DNA of 64,000 nucleotides from Gilichinskyi gelida. GTDB lineage: Bacteria; Acidobacteriota; Thermoanaerobaculia; Gp7-AA8. The notes beneath the pieces were generated by a model. The model had not been told where the DNA came from, made no database searches, and saw nothing but the letters and a program-made list of their open reading frames with translations. Position 1 is the first letter of the stretch, and each line of letters starts with the position of its first letter. The stretch lies in the NCBI GenBank assembly GCA_038040385.1, contig JBBPII010000019.1:51420-115419 (forward strand). Reading direction: 5' to 3'. Below are positions 16,601-23,877 of the stretch, piece after piece. The translations under genes and the position numbers were made by a program.

Positions 16601-16687
16601 AATTGCGAGGCCATCCAGGGTTTCTTCTGCAGCGCGCCGTTGCCTGCAGCAGAGTTCGAAGCGACGCTGCGCGCGATCTCAAGATGA
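13601..16687 (+). CDS. Membrane 7TM-PAS3-GGDEF-EAL cyclic-di-GMP protein
   Basis: 1028 residues. Residues 1-235 hold about seven hydrophobic segments, like the N-terminal 7TM sensor of histidine kinases. Three PAS domains follow (from about 240, 360 and 480), two ending in the DVTERR-type boundary. A GGDEF domain (ARMGGDEFTVL) has an intact inhibitory RxxD five residues upstream (RAHD). The EAL domain keeps all catalytic positions (GAEALIRW, NLSPRQ, IEITES, IDDFGTEYSSLSYL, VKID, AEGVEN). Both cyclase and phosphodiesterase motifs are intact, so the direction of activity cannot be predicted. Translation starts at GTG. A receiver gene follows on the same strand. Confidence 0.93.
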   Translation: MAVLLTFPPFHASAALADAARIASAAILIAGLAVVFRARRSPVARLFFVFTVAAAGWLASFGQMFTARNDAEALQWAHLGTLAVAFVPAAVFHFTAAYVGARRALRLQIALMWVVSTTLAGVGYATSILTLGVRHYGWGYYPKGSPLNAIWVVIFAALFALSGRVLWNSAKHGDGRERQSARALLAAFAAAVFSFSDYLPSVGVDVYPLGFISVLAFVLIAGWAVWRYHLMDLTPAYAAGQILSTMKGAVIVVDLSGRIRVANHAAATMLGHDESTLVGRHMRSILAPEEKISTGRIVHSAGTLEQAMRWRAADDRIIDVAVSSSYVRDSESNPVGVVYAASDVTERRRAEQRLRESEERYRKLFDGNPLPMWVYDFETLRFIEVNQAAVRHYGYSRDEFLAMSIADIRPTDELPRMREALDAIPPHSEGRVFRHKKKDGSIIEAEVTSFEFESAGRRARLVIAVDVTERRSAEQLLRDSEERYRLLFERNLAGVFRTTLDGRVLECNEALARIFGYDTPAELVSQPAASVYEHGEDRQRLMSRLREQRVLSNIEVRMRKRDGTPIWVLENMTLLEGDAIEGTIIDITDRKTAQEQIEYQAYHDVLTDLPNRLLFRDRIGVALAHAKRHRTAAAVMFLDLDQFKIVNDSLGHTVGDGLLQAVAARLVASVRAHDTVARMGGDEFTVLLSDVTDSNSAATVAQKILESVSYPMVIDGHELFVTTSIGIALYPDDGVDAETLLKNADRAMYHAKEQGRNNFQFASVAALEATTGRLSLERSLHHALDRSEFLLHYQPMINVATGAMIGAEALIRWNHPERGQMMPDDFIPVAEECGLIHPIGEWVLRTACEQMKRWHDGGRRDLRLAVNLSPRQFQQHNLASMIEDVLRDTGYPGELLDIEITESTAMQHAEMSLAIMNRLKEMGIRISIDDFGTEYSSLSYLKRFPIDTVKIDQNFLRDLGTGSTGGPIISAVISMARALKLNVIAEGVENEEQLAFLRRENCEAIQGFFCSAPLPAAEFEATLRAISR

Positions 16688-16745
16688 GCTTGACCGCGCT
16701 TCCCTGCGCAGGCAGACTCCCGTCGCTCGAGGGAGAGACTCTTCG

Positions 16746-17204
16746 ATGACGGTGGAGCAGAAGCGCGTTTTGGTGGTGGATGACGATGCCGTTGTACGGG
16801 AAATCCTCAGCTCGGTTTTACAGCAGCACGACCTGACGGTCGATGCCGCGGACGGCGGCGAGGCGGCCGTCAAGCTTCTCCGCGAGCATCAATATGCCGT
16901 CGTGCTGCTCGATCTCCTGATGCCGGGCATGGACGGCTTCGGGCTGCTCGACCGGATGGCCGGGGGCGACGTCGCCTCGCCGCCTGTGGTGCTGGTGATC
17001 ACCGCCGCCGACCGCACGGCGATCGAGCGCCTCGACGCGCAGCGGATCCACGGCATCGTGCGCAAGCCGTTCGATCCGGAGGAGATCGCGCGGCTGGTGG
17101 TCGCCTGCGCCGACATCAAGAGCCGCAGCCCGTTCGGGCCGATGGCCATCGCCACCATGATCGCGGGAGGGCCGTTCCTGGCGCTGCTGAATCGGCTGCC
17201 GTGA
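16746..17204 (+). CDS. Single-domain response regulator with hydrophobic tail
   Basis: 152 residues. The receiver motifs are VVDDDAVV, LLDLLMPGMDGF (phospho-Asp), VITAAD and VRKPFDPEEI. No DNA-binding domain follows. Instead the last 22 residues are largely hydrophobic (FGPMAIATMIAGGPFLALL) and could tether it to the membrane. It follows the GGDEF-EAL gene by 58 bases. A similar receiver with a hydrophobic tail lies convergent to it, ending four bases away. Confidence 0.85.
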   Translation: MTVEQKRVLVVDDDAVVREILSSVLQQHDLTVDAADGGEAAVKLLREHQYAVVLLDLLMPGMDGFGLLDRMAGGDVASPPVVLVITAADRTAIERLDAQRIHGIVRKPFDPEEIARLVVACADIKSRSPFGPMAIATMIAGGPFLALLNRLP

Positions 17205-17208
17205 ACGG

Positions 17209-17673
17209 CTACATCAGCCGCTGCCGCAGCAGATCGGCGAGCAAGATGATCACCGTGCCGCTGGAGTAGAGGACACTGCCGATCGGACTGCCGTCGCCGC
17301 CGGAGACGCACTGCTTGACCGCGTCGCGCAGCGAGTCGACATCGAACGGTTTGGTGATGACGCCGCAGATGTCGAACGCCTTCGCCCGCGAAAGCTCCTT
17401 GTCGCGCAACGCGGCCGTGACGATCAGCACGTTGCGAAGCCGGGCGGGCGAGTGCTCCTTCAACCACTCCAGAACCGCGAAACCGTCGGTTCGCGGCATG
17501 AGCAGATCGAGGAGGATGGCGGCGTAATGGCCGGTGCGGAGCTTCTCGATGGCGTCGTTCCCGTCGGCGGCCACTTCCACGGTGAACTCCCGCTGCAGCA
17601 CCGCGGTGATCAGCGTGCAGGTCGCCTCGTTGTCATCAACCAGCAGGACGAAGGGCTTCTCGACGCTCGACAT
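17209..17673 (-). CDS. Single-domain response regulator with hydrophobic tail (convergent partner)
   Basis: 154 residues with LLVDDNEATC, LLDLLMPRTDGFAVLEWLKEH, IVTAALRDKE and ITKPFDVDSL. The final 25 residues contain SGTVIILLADLL, again hydrophobic. It resembles the neighbour at 16746 in size, layout and the LLDLLMP site, so the two may be an inverted duplication. The output partner is not visible. Confidence 0.85.
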   Translation of the reverse strand: MSSVEKPFVLLVDDNEATCTLITAVLQREFTVEVAADGNDAIEKLRTGHYAAILLDLLMPRTDGFAVLEWLKEHSPARLRNVLIVTAALRDKELSRAKAFDICGVITKPFDVDSLRDAVKQCVSGGDGSPIGSVLYSSGTVIILLADLLRQRLM

Positions 17674-17714
17674 TGGGAACGCGGGGCATTTTACACTGCC
17701 GTAGGCATTTGCTG

Positions 17715-18674
17715 ATGCGTGACGACGACGATCTCATCGACCCCGGCGCGGCGGACATCGACCTCCGCGACGCGGCGATGGTCATCTCCGTCTCCAGCGG
17801 TCGCTGCCGGCTCTTCCAGCACGGCCGGGAGATCGACTGCATCGTGCCGTCGGAGATCGCGGTGCGGCAGAAGAGCGCGCTGGCGGTGGGCGATCGCGTG
17901 GTCACAGAAACGGTCGACGGGATCTGCCGGCTGGCGGCGATCCTTCCGCGCCGCACCGTCCTGTCGCGTCCCGACCCGCTCAATCCGCACCGGCAGCGGC
18001 TCATCGCGGCGAACATCGACGTCGTCATACACGTCGTCTCGGTGAAGAAGCCGCCGCTGCGGCCGCGCCTCATCGACCGCTACCTGATCGCCATTCAACG
18101 AGGCGGCGCGCAGCCGCTGATCTGCGTCAACAAGATCGACCTCATCGCGCCGGAGGATCGGGCCACCGAACTGGCGCCGCTCGACGTCTATCGCGCGATC
18201 GAGGTGCCGGTGATCGTTTGTTCGTCACGCAGCGGCGACGGCTTCGACGCGCTTCGCGGCGCGGTGGCCGGGAAGACCTGCGCGCTCGTCGGCCATAGCG
18301 GGGTGGGGAAGTCGTCGATTCTCAATGCGCTCGACGAGCGGCTGCAGATCGCCACGGGCGATCTTCACCGCCGCGGCACCGGCCGCCACACCACCAGCGC
18401 TTCGACCCTCCACGACCTGGGCGATGGCACGCTGCTCATCGACACGCCGGGTATCCGCGAGTTCGGGCTATGGGATCTGCAGCCCGACACGCTGCGCGAC
18501 TACTTCCCGGAGTTCGCCGAGCCCGCCGAGTCCTGCCGCTTCAACGACTGCACGCACCTGCACGAGCCGCAGTGCGAGGTGAAGGAGCGCGTGGCGGCGG
18601 GGGAGATCAACGCCGCGCGCTACGGCGCGTACGTCCGGCTGGCGGAAGATCTCGCGCAGGGCCGCCGCAAGTAG
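17715..18674 (+). CDS. rsgA: Ribosome small subunit-dependent GTPase A
   Basis: 319 residues. It has the circularly permuted GTPase order G4 (CVNKIDL), G5, G1 (VGHSGVGKSS) and G3 (IDTPGIREFGL), then the zinc knuckle CRFNDCTHLHEPQC. This enzyme assists late 30S maturation. An OB-like N-terminal part includes HRQRLIAANIDVVIHV. ATG 17715 is chosen over an earlier in-frame start at 17673 that would overlap the divergent receiver. A terminator hairpin follows the gene. Confidence 0.95.
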   Translation: MRDDDDLIDPGAADIDLRDAAMVISVSSGRCRLFQHGREIDCIVPSEIAVRQKSALAVGDRVVTETVDGICRLAAILPRRTVLSRPDPLNPHRQRLIAANIDVVIHVVSVKKPPLRPRLIDRYLIAIQRGGAQPLICVNKIDLIAPEDRATELAPLDVYRAIEVPVIVCSSRSGDGFDALRGAVAGKTCALVGHSGVGKSSILNALDERLQIATGDLHRRGTGRHTTSASTLHDLGDGTLLIDTPGIREFGLWDLQPDTLRDYFPEFAEPAESCRFNDCTHLHEPQCEVKERVAAGEINAARYGAYVRLAEDLAQGRRK

Positions 18675-18701
18675 CCTCCCGCCACCCTCCCACCGACCCC
18701 C

Positions 18702-18727
18702 GGCCGCCACGAAGGCGGTCTTTTTTT
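18702..18727 (+). terminator. Rho-independent terminator after rsgA
   Basis: Stem GGCCGCC (18702-18708) pairs with GGCGGTC (18714-18720), including one G-U pair, around a five-base loop. A run of eight T follows (18719-18727 region). It lies 28 bases past the rsgA stop. Confidence 0.85.
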
Positions 18728-18822
18728 GTCCTTTTTGCGTGCACTATTTTTCTCGCCCGCAGGGGGTAGCAAAAGTCGCATTGGCGTCACGCCGTGTGTG
18801 AGGGCGCCCTCCAAACCAACCC

Positions 18823-18842
18823 GCCGGGCCCGACGGCCCGGC
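18823..18842 (+). promoter_or_regulatory. GC-rich hairpin in the leader of the small secreted peptide gene
   Basis: GCCGGGCC, CGAC loop, GGCCCGGC: a perfect 8-bp stem ending 9 bases before the ribosome-binding site (AGGAGGG at 18849-18855). The leader from 18728 to 18858 holds no ORF. The hairpin may control access to the start. It matched no riboswitch class I know. Confidence 0.5.
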
Positions 18843-18858
18843 CAAACCAGGAGGGCTT

Positions 18859-19047
18859 ATGCGTCGCTTTTTCAATGGTTTACTCGTTCTCTCTTTCGTT
18901 CTTTCACTGACTGCCGCTCCCGCGTACGCCGCCCAGCGCCGCGACGACGGGGATGGCTATCTCAGCCCGATCAAGAAGATCGAAAAGATCATCAAGAAGA
19001 TCATCAAGAAGATCCCGCTTGATGATCTTTCATGGCCGAGGCCGTAA
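18859..19047 (+). CDS. Small secreted cationic amphipathic peptide
   Basis: 62 residues. A clear signal peptide (FFNGLLVLSFVLSLTAAPAYA, AxA cleavage) leaves about 38 residues. These contain PIKKIEKIIKKIIKKIP, a run of alternating Ile/Lys that would form a strongly amphipathic helix, followed by LDDLSWPRP. A strong Shine-Dalgarno is present. No family is recognised. The composition resembles membrane-active peptides, but it could equally be a structural or binding peptide. The codons hold a 12-bp direct repeat and a 12-bp-stem hairpin (18997-19029). Confidence 0.65.
   Translation: MRRFFNGLLVLSFVLSLTAAPAYAAQRRDDGDGYLSPIKKIEKIIKKIIKKIPLDDLSWPRP
18997..19029 (+). repeat. 12-bp perfect inverted repeat inside the peptide gene
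   Basis: AAGATCATCAAG (18997-19008) and CTTGATGATCTT (19018-19029) pair perfectly around a nine-base loop. The left arm is itself part of a tandem AAGAAGATCATC-type repeat that encodes the Ile/Lys helix. Confidence 0.85.
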
Positions 19048-19059
19048 GCCCGCTCCGGG

Positions 19060-20313
19060 CTACGCAGTCGATTGGGTCGTGAGGGTTTCTTGGAGAGACT
19101 CCAGAAAGGCATGAACCGTTCGGACGTGAATAGCCAGTTCGGGTCCACCGTCTCGAAGATTCTCTTCAAGGCGTTCGAGCGCAGTGACGGCCGCCTTAGA
19201 CAGCCCGGCGGCCGCCACTTCGCCGGCGATGTGATGCGCAAGATCGCGAGCAGCGACGGTGTCGCCGCGCTGAACGAGGCTCTCGACGATTTCGAGGCCA
19301 CAGAGCGACGCATCCTCGACCATGTCAGCGGCGATGAATGCCTGTCGTGCGCTTCGAAGGTACGCCATTCCGGCGCTGATCTGCCCTTTTGCAACCAACA
19401 CGCGACCGGCCCCGCGCTCGGCGCGTGTCGCCTCGAGCGGGTGACCAATGTCATTGAAGAGCGCGATGCTGTTCGAGAAATGAATGTTCGCGGTTCGAAA
19501 GTCACCGAAATGAGTCGCGCAATATCCGAGGTTGCTTTCGATCCTTGCGCCGGACTCGGTATCTTGGCTGTCGCGCGCGACGTCGCGAAGCTCCTTGTAG
19601 AGCTGCTCTGCCTCGTCGTATCGATTGTCGTTGTAGAGGAAATTGGCCTCGATCATTCCGGCTCTGAGAAGCATCTTCGAGTCGCCGTGCTCCTCAAAGA
19701 TCTGCCTGCAATTCCGCAAAAGTTCTTTCGCCTCATCGTTTCGGTCGATCTTGTGAAGGATCATCGCCTTAGAGAGGTGAATGACAGCACGATCGAAGGT
19801 TGCCGCCGCGAAGTCTTTCAGGCGTTGCTCCGCACTTTCGATGGATTTCAAGGCATCTTCAAATCGGGACAGATAGCGAAGCGCGTGTGCCCGCTCTTTC
19901 CACGCCGTGGCGCGGAGCTGCGCGAGAACTATCGCCGGGTACGTCGTCGCCGGAAGCGCCTCGGCGATCGAAGTCGCCACGTTCGCCAGCGTCAGCGCGT
20001 CGGCCGGCGTCCGCTCAGCGCGGTTCCGGATCTCCTCGATCAACTGCTCCACCGCGGCGCTGCTCCGCAATTCGGGCGACGCGGCGAGCGAGCTCCAGTC
20101 GGCTGGTGGGGTGGTTCGGAGCAGCCGCGCCACGACGTCCTGGACGCCTTCGCGCTCCCGCTCGAGGCGCCGCGCGGTCTCCAGGAACTCGCGCATCCGC
20201 TCCGGCTGGCGGGGGCGGTCCGCTTCGAGATTGACCGCGTTGTCGGCGGTGAACCGGTCGCGGCAGGTGCGGCATGACGCGATGTGCAGCAGGTCTTCCG
20301 AGTGCTCGGTCAT
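19060..20313 (-). CDS. Zinc-binding TPR protein, candidate anti-sigma factor
   Basis: 417 residues, starting with an ATG that overlaps the stop of the sigma-factor gene (ATGA). Near the N-terminus is HIASCRTCRDRF, an HxxxCxxC motif as in zinc-binding anti-sigma (ZAS) domains. From about residue 100 the protein is alpha-helical repeats of the tetratricopeptide type (for example AVIHLSKAMILHKIDRNDEAKELL and AGMIEANFLYNDNRYDEAEQLYKEL). No membrane segment is visible, unlike classical ZAS proteins, so it is probably cytoplasmic and senses through the TPRs. The pairing with an ECF gene supports anti-sigma function but does not prove it. Confidence 0.72.
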   Translation of the reverse strand: MTEHSEDLLHIASCRTCRDRFTADNAVNLEADRPRQPERMREFLETARRLEREREGVQDVVARLLRTTPPADWSSLAASPELRSSAAVEQLIEEIRNRAERTPADALTLANVATSIAEALPATTYPAIVLAQLRATAWKERAHALRYLSRFEDALKSIESAEQRLKDFAAATFDRAVIHLSKAMILHKIDRNDEAKELLRNCRQIFEEHGDSKMLLRAGMIEANFLYNDNRYDEAEQLYKELRDVARDSQDTESGARIESNLGYCATHFGDFRTANIHFSNSIALFNDIGHPLEATRAERGAGRVLVAKGQISAGMAYLRSARQAFIAADMVEDASLCGLEIVESLVQRGDTVAARDLAHHIAGEVAAAGLSKAAVTALERLEENLRDGGPELAIHVRTVHAFLESLQETLTTQSTA

Positions 20314-20840
20314 CGCTTTCCTTTCCTGCGGTAGTTCCGCTCGGCGCGCCGGAGGACCTTGGTCAGCAGCTTCTGCGCGTACTTCGATTTCACGCCGAGC
20401 CGCTGGCCGATCTCGATGATGCTGCATCCTTCGAAGTAACGCATCTTGAGGATCTCCTGGTCGCGCGGCATGAGACCCTCCAGCGCCTCGCGCGCGGCGA
20501 GCTGGTCGGGAAGGCTGTCGAGAATGCGCGTGGTGGCGGGGTCGGGGCGCTCGAAGGCCTGATCGTCGTCGAGCGGCTCCACCATCCGCCCGTTCTGCCG
20601 CCAGTAGTAGCGGCTGGCGTTGCAAATGGCGCCGAGCATCCACGAATGGATATTCAGCACTTCGTGCGACCTTCGCAGGTAGCTGAGAAAGACCTCGTGC
20701 GCCAGCGCCTCGGCGTCGCACTCCGGGACGCGGAACTTTCGCGCCGCGACGGCGACCAGAAAATCGAAGTGCTCCGCATACAGCTCCTCGAAGAACTGAT
20801 CATCGCGCTCGGGAAGCGCCGCTTCACTCACAGCAGTCAT
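20310..20840 (-). CDS. ECF-type RNA polymerase sigma factor
   Basis: 176 residues. Region 2 is seen in QFFEELYAEHFDFLVAVAARKFRV, ECDAEALAHEVFLSYLRR and IHSWMLGAICNASRYYWRQ. Region 4 is LMPRDQEILKMRYFEGCSIIEIGQRLGVKSKYAQKLLTKVLRRAE. It directs RNA polymerase to a stress or envelope regulon. It overlaps the downstream ZAS-TPR gene by four bases, the normal arrangement for sigma/anti-sigma pairs. A perfect 8-bp inverted repeat lies 25 bases upstream of the start. Confidence 0.9.
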   Translation of the reverse strand: MTAVSEAALPERDDQFFEELYAEHFDFLVAVAARKFRVPECDAEALAHEVFLSYLRRSHEVLNIHSWMLGAICNASRYYWRQNGRMVEPLDDDQAFERPDPATTRILDSLPDQLAAREALEGLMPRDQEILKMRYFEGCSIIEIGQRLGVKSKYAQKLLTKVLRRAERNYRRKGKR

Positions 20841-20864
20841 GGCGGGAATTGTTGCGAAACGTTA

Positions 20865-20898
20865 GCACGAATGGGGAGGGATAGATGGAAATTCGTGC
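20865..20898. promoter_or_regulatory. Inverted repeat upstream of the ECF sigma gene
   Basis: GCACGAAT (20865-20872) and ATTCGTGC (20891-20898) are exact inverted copies separated by 18 bases, just upstream of the minus-strand sigma start at 20840. The spacing fits an operator for a dimeric regulator or an mRNA hairpin in the leader. Confidence 0.45.
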
Positions 20899-20956
20899 AA
20901 CACCCTTGCAGTAAGGGCGGGGAGAAGGCAACCGTGAGACACCGATAAGTGATTTC

Positions 20957-21436
20957 ATGCGAATCGTTTACGTACTCCTAGTGTATCAGCCCGGAAGCCG
21001 CACCGACATTCGCTGGCGCAGGAGCTCAGCGCGGCCGTGGATAGGAATTCGCCGAGGACGCTCCATCGGCGATCGCCGGCACCGTCTGCGCATCGTCGGC
21101 CTCCGGCGCAGCACCGCGTCGGGGGACGACCGCGTCGAGCGCATTCTTCACGCCTACACGCGCTCCGCTCGACTCCGCGGCGCGCGGCCGTCGAACGTCG
21201 TCGCGCTGCCAGCGGGGCGTTCATCGGCGACCGGCGATTTCCTCCGCTACCAGGTGCTCGTCCGCGTGTTCGACGGCGACGCCGATCGCTGGCTCGACCA
21301 TCTCCGCGCCCAGGGCGACTTCGCCGACGAGGACATCCGCTTCGTGCGCTGGATCCGCGGGCGGCTGCGCCGCGATCCGGAGCTGATGGACGACATCCGC
21401 CGGATGGTGGAGCGAACGCCGCTGTGGCGCGCGTGA
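20957..21436 (+). CDS. Hypothetical protein
   Basis: Up to 159 residues. The C-terminal half looks truly coded: VVALPAGRSSATGDFLRYQVLVRVFDGDADRWLDHLRAQGDFADEDIRFVRWIRGRLRR, with GC-rich third positions. The N-terminal half is Arg-rich and less convincing, so a later start is possible. It ends 20 bases before trmB. No domain is recognised. Confidence 0.4.
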   Translation: MRIVYVLLVYQPGSRTDIRWRRSSARPWIGIRRGRSIGDRRHRLRIVGLRRSTASGDDRVERILHAYTRSARLRGARPSNVVALPAGRSSATGDFLRYQVLVRVFDGDADRWLDHLRAQGDFADEDIRFVRWIRGRLRRDPELMDDIRRMVERTPLWRA

Positions 21437-21455
21437 CGCCCTATCATTCGCCTCC

Positions 21456-22064
21456 GTGACCGAGGAACAACTGGTCGTCAATCCCCGCGACAGGGGCCTG
21501 GTCCGTCTCGACCTGGCGCATCTCTTCGGCAACACGAATCGCGTCGTCCTGGAGATCGGATCGGGCAAGGGCCGCTTTCTGATCTCCTCGGCCATCGAGC
21601 AGCCGGACGTCAACTTCATCGGCATCGAGAAATCACTCCACTACCATCGCGTGATCCGCGATCGGGTGCTCAAACGCGGACTGCCCAACGTCCGGCTCAT
21701 CAACTTCGACGCCTTCGTCGTCCTGCGCGACATGGTCCCCGACGCGTCGCTCAGCGAGATCCACATCTACTTTCCCGACCCCTGGCCGCGGAAGCGCGAG
21801 CAAAAACGGCGCATCATCCGCGCCGAGGCGCTGGCGGAGATGCGGCGCGCGCTCGTGCCGGGGGGCAGTGGGATCTACGTCACCGACCATCGCGAATACT
21901 TCGAGATCGCCGCGCCGCTGATCGCCGAGCTCTTTCGCGCGGAGAGCCGCATTCCGGGACCCGACGATCCGCCGCGGACGAACTATGAGGCGAAGTATCG
22001 GGAGGAGGGGCGGGAGATTTATGAGGTGCGGTTCTGGAAGGATGAAGCTTCTCCGACACGCTAG
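21456..22064 (+). CDS. trmB: tRNA (guanine-46-N7)-methyltransferase
   Basis: 202 residues from GTG. The SAM-binding motif is LEIGSGKGRFL, followed by FIGIEKSLHY, NVRLINFDA, and the family hallmark IYFPDPWPRKREQKRRI. Late motifs are YVTDHREYFEIA and RTNYEAKYREEG. It methylates G46 of tRNA. A -10-like TATCAT ends eight bases before the start and no Shine-Dalgarno is seen, so the mRNA may be leaderless. Confidence 0.92.
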   Translation: MTEEQLVVNPRDRGLVRLDLAHLFGNTNRVVLEIGSGKGRFLISSAIEQPDVNFIGIEKSLHYHRVIRDRVLKRGLPNVRLINFDAFVVLRDMVPDASLSEIHIYFPDPWPRKREQKRRIIRAEALAEMRRALVPGGSGIYVTDHREYFEIAAPLIAELFRAESRIPGPDDPPRTNYEAKYREEGREIYEVRFWKDEASPTR

Positions 22065-22073
22065 AATCGTTCG

Positions 22074-22574
22074 GTGCGCATCCTGGGCGTCGATCCCGGC
22101 TCCATCACCACCGGCTTCGGAGTGATCGACTGCGAGCGCGGCCGGCTGACGCTGGTGGAGCAGGGGTCGATCACCACGGCGCGCGGCGCGGAGCTGGCCG
22201 ATCGCCTCTGCCGCATTCACGAACAGTTGTCGGCGGTGATCGCGCGCAATGCTCCCGAGGCGGTGGCGGTCGAAGCGCCGTTCGGCGGGGCGAACGTCAA
22301 GAGCCTGATCCAGCTCGCGCACGCGCGCGGAGTCATCCTGCTGGCGGCGCGTAGCGCGCGGCTGGAGGTCTTCGAATACTCGCCGCGGTCGGTCAAGAGT
22401 GCGGTGGTCGGTTTCGGCGGGGCGGAGAAGGAGCAGGTGGCGAAGATGGTGCGGATGCTCATCCCCGCGCTGGCCCACCTGGTGATGTCCGCCGACGCCG
22501 CCGATGCGCTGGCCGTTGCCATCTGCCACGCGCACACCGCGTCGACCGCAGCGAGGCTGAAGATCGCCCGATGA
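22074..22574 (+). CDS. ruvC: Crossover junction endodeoxyribonuclease RuvC
   Basis: 166 residues. The RNase-H-like catalytic acids are visible: D7 (LGVDPGSITTGFGV), E in AVEAPF, and the aspartates of SADAADALAVAICHA. The GANVKSLIQLAHARGVI segment is typical. It resolves Holliday junctions, normally with RuvAB, which are not in this window. The GTG start has TAGAAT six bases upstream and no ribosome-binding site, which suggests a leaderless transcript. Its stop overlaps the MFS start. Confidence 0.93.
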   Translation: MRILGVDPGSITTGFGVIDCERGRLTLVEQGSITTARGAELADRLCRIHEQLSAVIARNAPEAVAVEAPFGGANVKSLIQLAHARGVILLAARSARLEVFEYSPRSVKSAVVGFGGAEKEQVAKMVRMLIPALAHLVMSADAADALAVAICHAHTASTAARLKIAR

Positions 22575-23836
22575 GCGATTCGGCGATCGAGACCGACGCG
22601 CTGCCGCGCACGCGCCTCGGCCGCACTTTCAGCGCGCTCCGCTACCGCGACTACCGGCTGGTGTGGTTCGGCGCCTTCATGTCCACCACCGGGACGTGGA
22701 TGCAGACGGTGGCGCAGGCCTGGGTGGTCTACTCCTTCACCGGCTCGGCGCTGCTGCTCGGCTTCGATGCCTTTCTCAGCACCGGCCCGATGCTGCTCTT
22801 CTCGCTCTTCGGCGGCGTCATCGCCGATCGGATGGAGCGGCGCAAGATCATGCTCGCCTCGCAGTACCTGCAGATGACCTTCGCCCTCGTCCTGGCGTTT
22901 CTGCTGTGGACGCAGACGGTGAAGATCTGGCACATCTTCCTGTTGTCGTTCCTCACCGGCAGCGCCCAGTCGTTCAGCGGGCCGGCGTACGCATCGCTGC
23001 TGCCGCTCTTGGTCAAGCGGGAGGACGTGCCGAACGCCATCGCCATGAACTCCATGCAGTTCAACCTGGCGCGCGTCATCGGCCCGGTCCTCGGCGGGCT
23101 GGCGCTCACCGCCTGGGGAGCCGCGGCGTGCTTCGCCCTCAACGCGCTGTCGTTCGTCGCGGTGATCATCGCCTACCTCATCATCCGCACGCCGATCATC
23201 CGCGGCCGCGGCGAGACGAAGGGGCTGATGGAGGAGATGCGCGAAGGATTCAGGTTCGTCATCAGCCGTCGCGCGCTGCTGCTTCTGACGTTCCTCTCCT
23301 TCGCCGGGACGTTCCTCGGCATGCCGATCATCACCTTCCTGCCGGTGGTGGCGAAGGTGATCTTCGCCGCCGGCCCGAAGGCGTACACCTACTTGCTCAG
23401 CGCGTACGGCGTCGGCTCGGTGTGCGGGGCGCTGTTCGTTGCGGCGAGCGGACACGTGCCGAAGAAGGGGCGGCTCGCGCTGATGCTGCAACTGGCCTTC
23501 GCCACGCTGCTCGTCGCTTTCGCCCTTTCGCGTGTTTTTCCGATCAGCCTGTTGATCGCCTTCGGCGCCGGCGCGTGCATCGTCGGCGTGATCTCGCTCT
23601 ACAGCTCGCTGGTGCAACTGGCGAGCACCGACGCTATGCGCGGGCGGGTGATGTCGATCTTCATGCTCGCGTTCCGCGGCGGCATGCCGCTCGGCAACCT
23701 GCTGGCGGGATACGTCGCGCAGCGGTGGTCGATCACCGCAGCGCTGCTGATGAACGGAGTCATTCTTGCCGCCGTAGCGTTGACGTTCATCATGCGGCGC
23801 ACGGACCTCGACGCGCACATCGCGCCGGCCACCTGA
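22571..23836 (+). CDS. MFS transporter (EntS-like)
   Basis: 421 residues with 11-12 hydrophobic segments. It starts with FSALRYRDYRLVWFGAFMSTTGTWMQTVAQAWVVY, a signature of the MFS_3/EntS group, and has the loop ADRMERRKIMLASQYLQM and later FRGGMPLGNLLAGYVAQRW. Members export siderophores or drugs, but the substrate is unknown. The start overlaps ruvC by four bases (ATGA). Confidence 0.87.
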   Translation: MSDSAIETDALPRTRLGRTFSALRYRDYRLVWFGAFMSTTGTWMQTVAQAWVVYSFTGSALLLGFDAFLSTGPMLLFSLFGGVIADRMERRKIMLASQYLQMTFALVLAFLLWTQTVKIWHIFLLSFLTGSAQSFSGPAYASLLPLLVKREDVPNAIAMNSMQFNLARVIGPVLGGLALTAWGAAACFALNALSFVAVIIAYLIIRTPIIRGRGETKGLMEEMREGFRFVISRRALLLLTFLSFAGTFLGMPIITFLPVVAKVIFAAGPKAYTYLLSAYGVGSVCGALFVAASGHVPKKGRLALMLQLAFATLLVAFALSRVFPISLLIAFGAGACIVGVISLYSSLVQLASTDAMRGRVMSIFMLAFRGGMPLGNLLAGYVAQRWSITAALLMNGVILAAVALTFIMRRTDLDAHIAPAT

Positions 23837-23877
23837 GCCCCACCGCACGCTTTTTGCTTTAGAATCCGACGCCCGCC

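Noticed and set aside
18728..18858. Possible riboswitch upstream of the small peptide gene
   Set aside because: The leader has a stable hairpin, but I could not match it to c-di-GMP, cobalamin, TPP or other riboswitch patterns.
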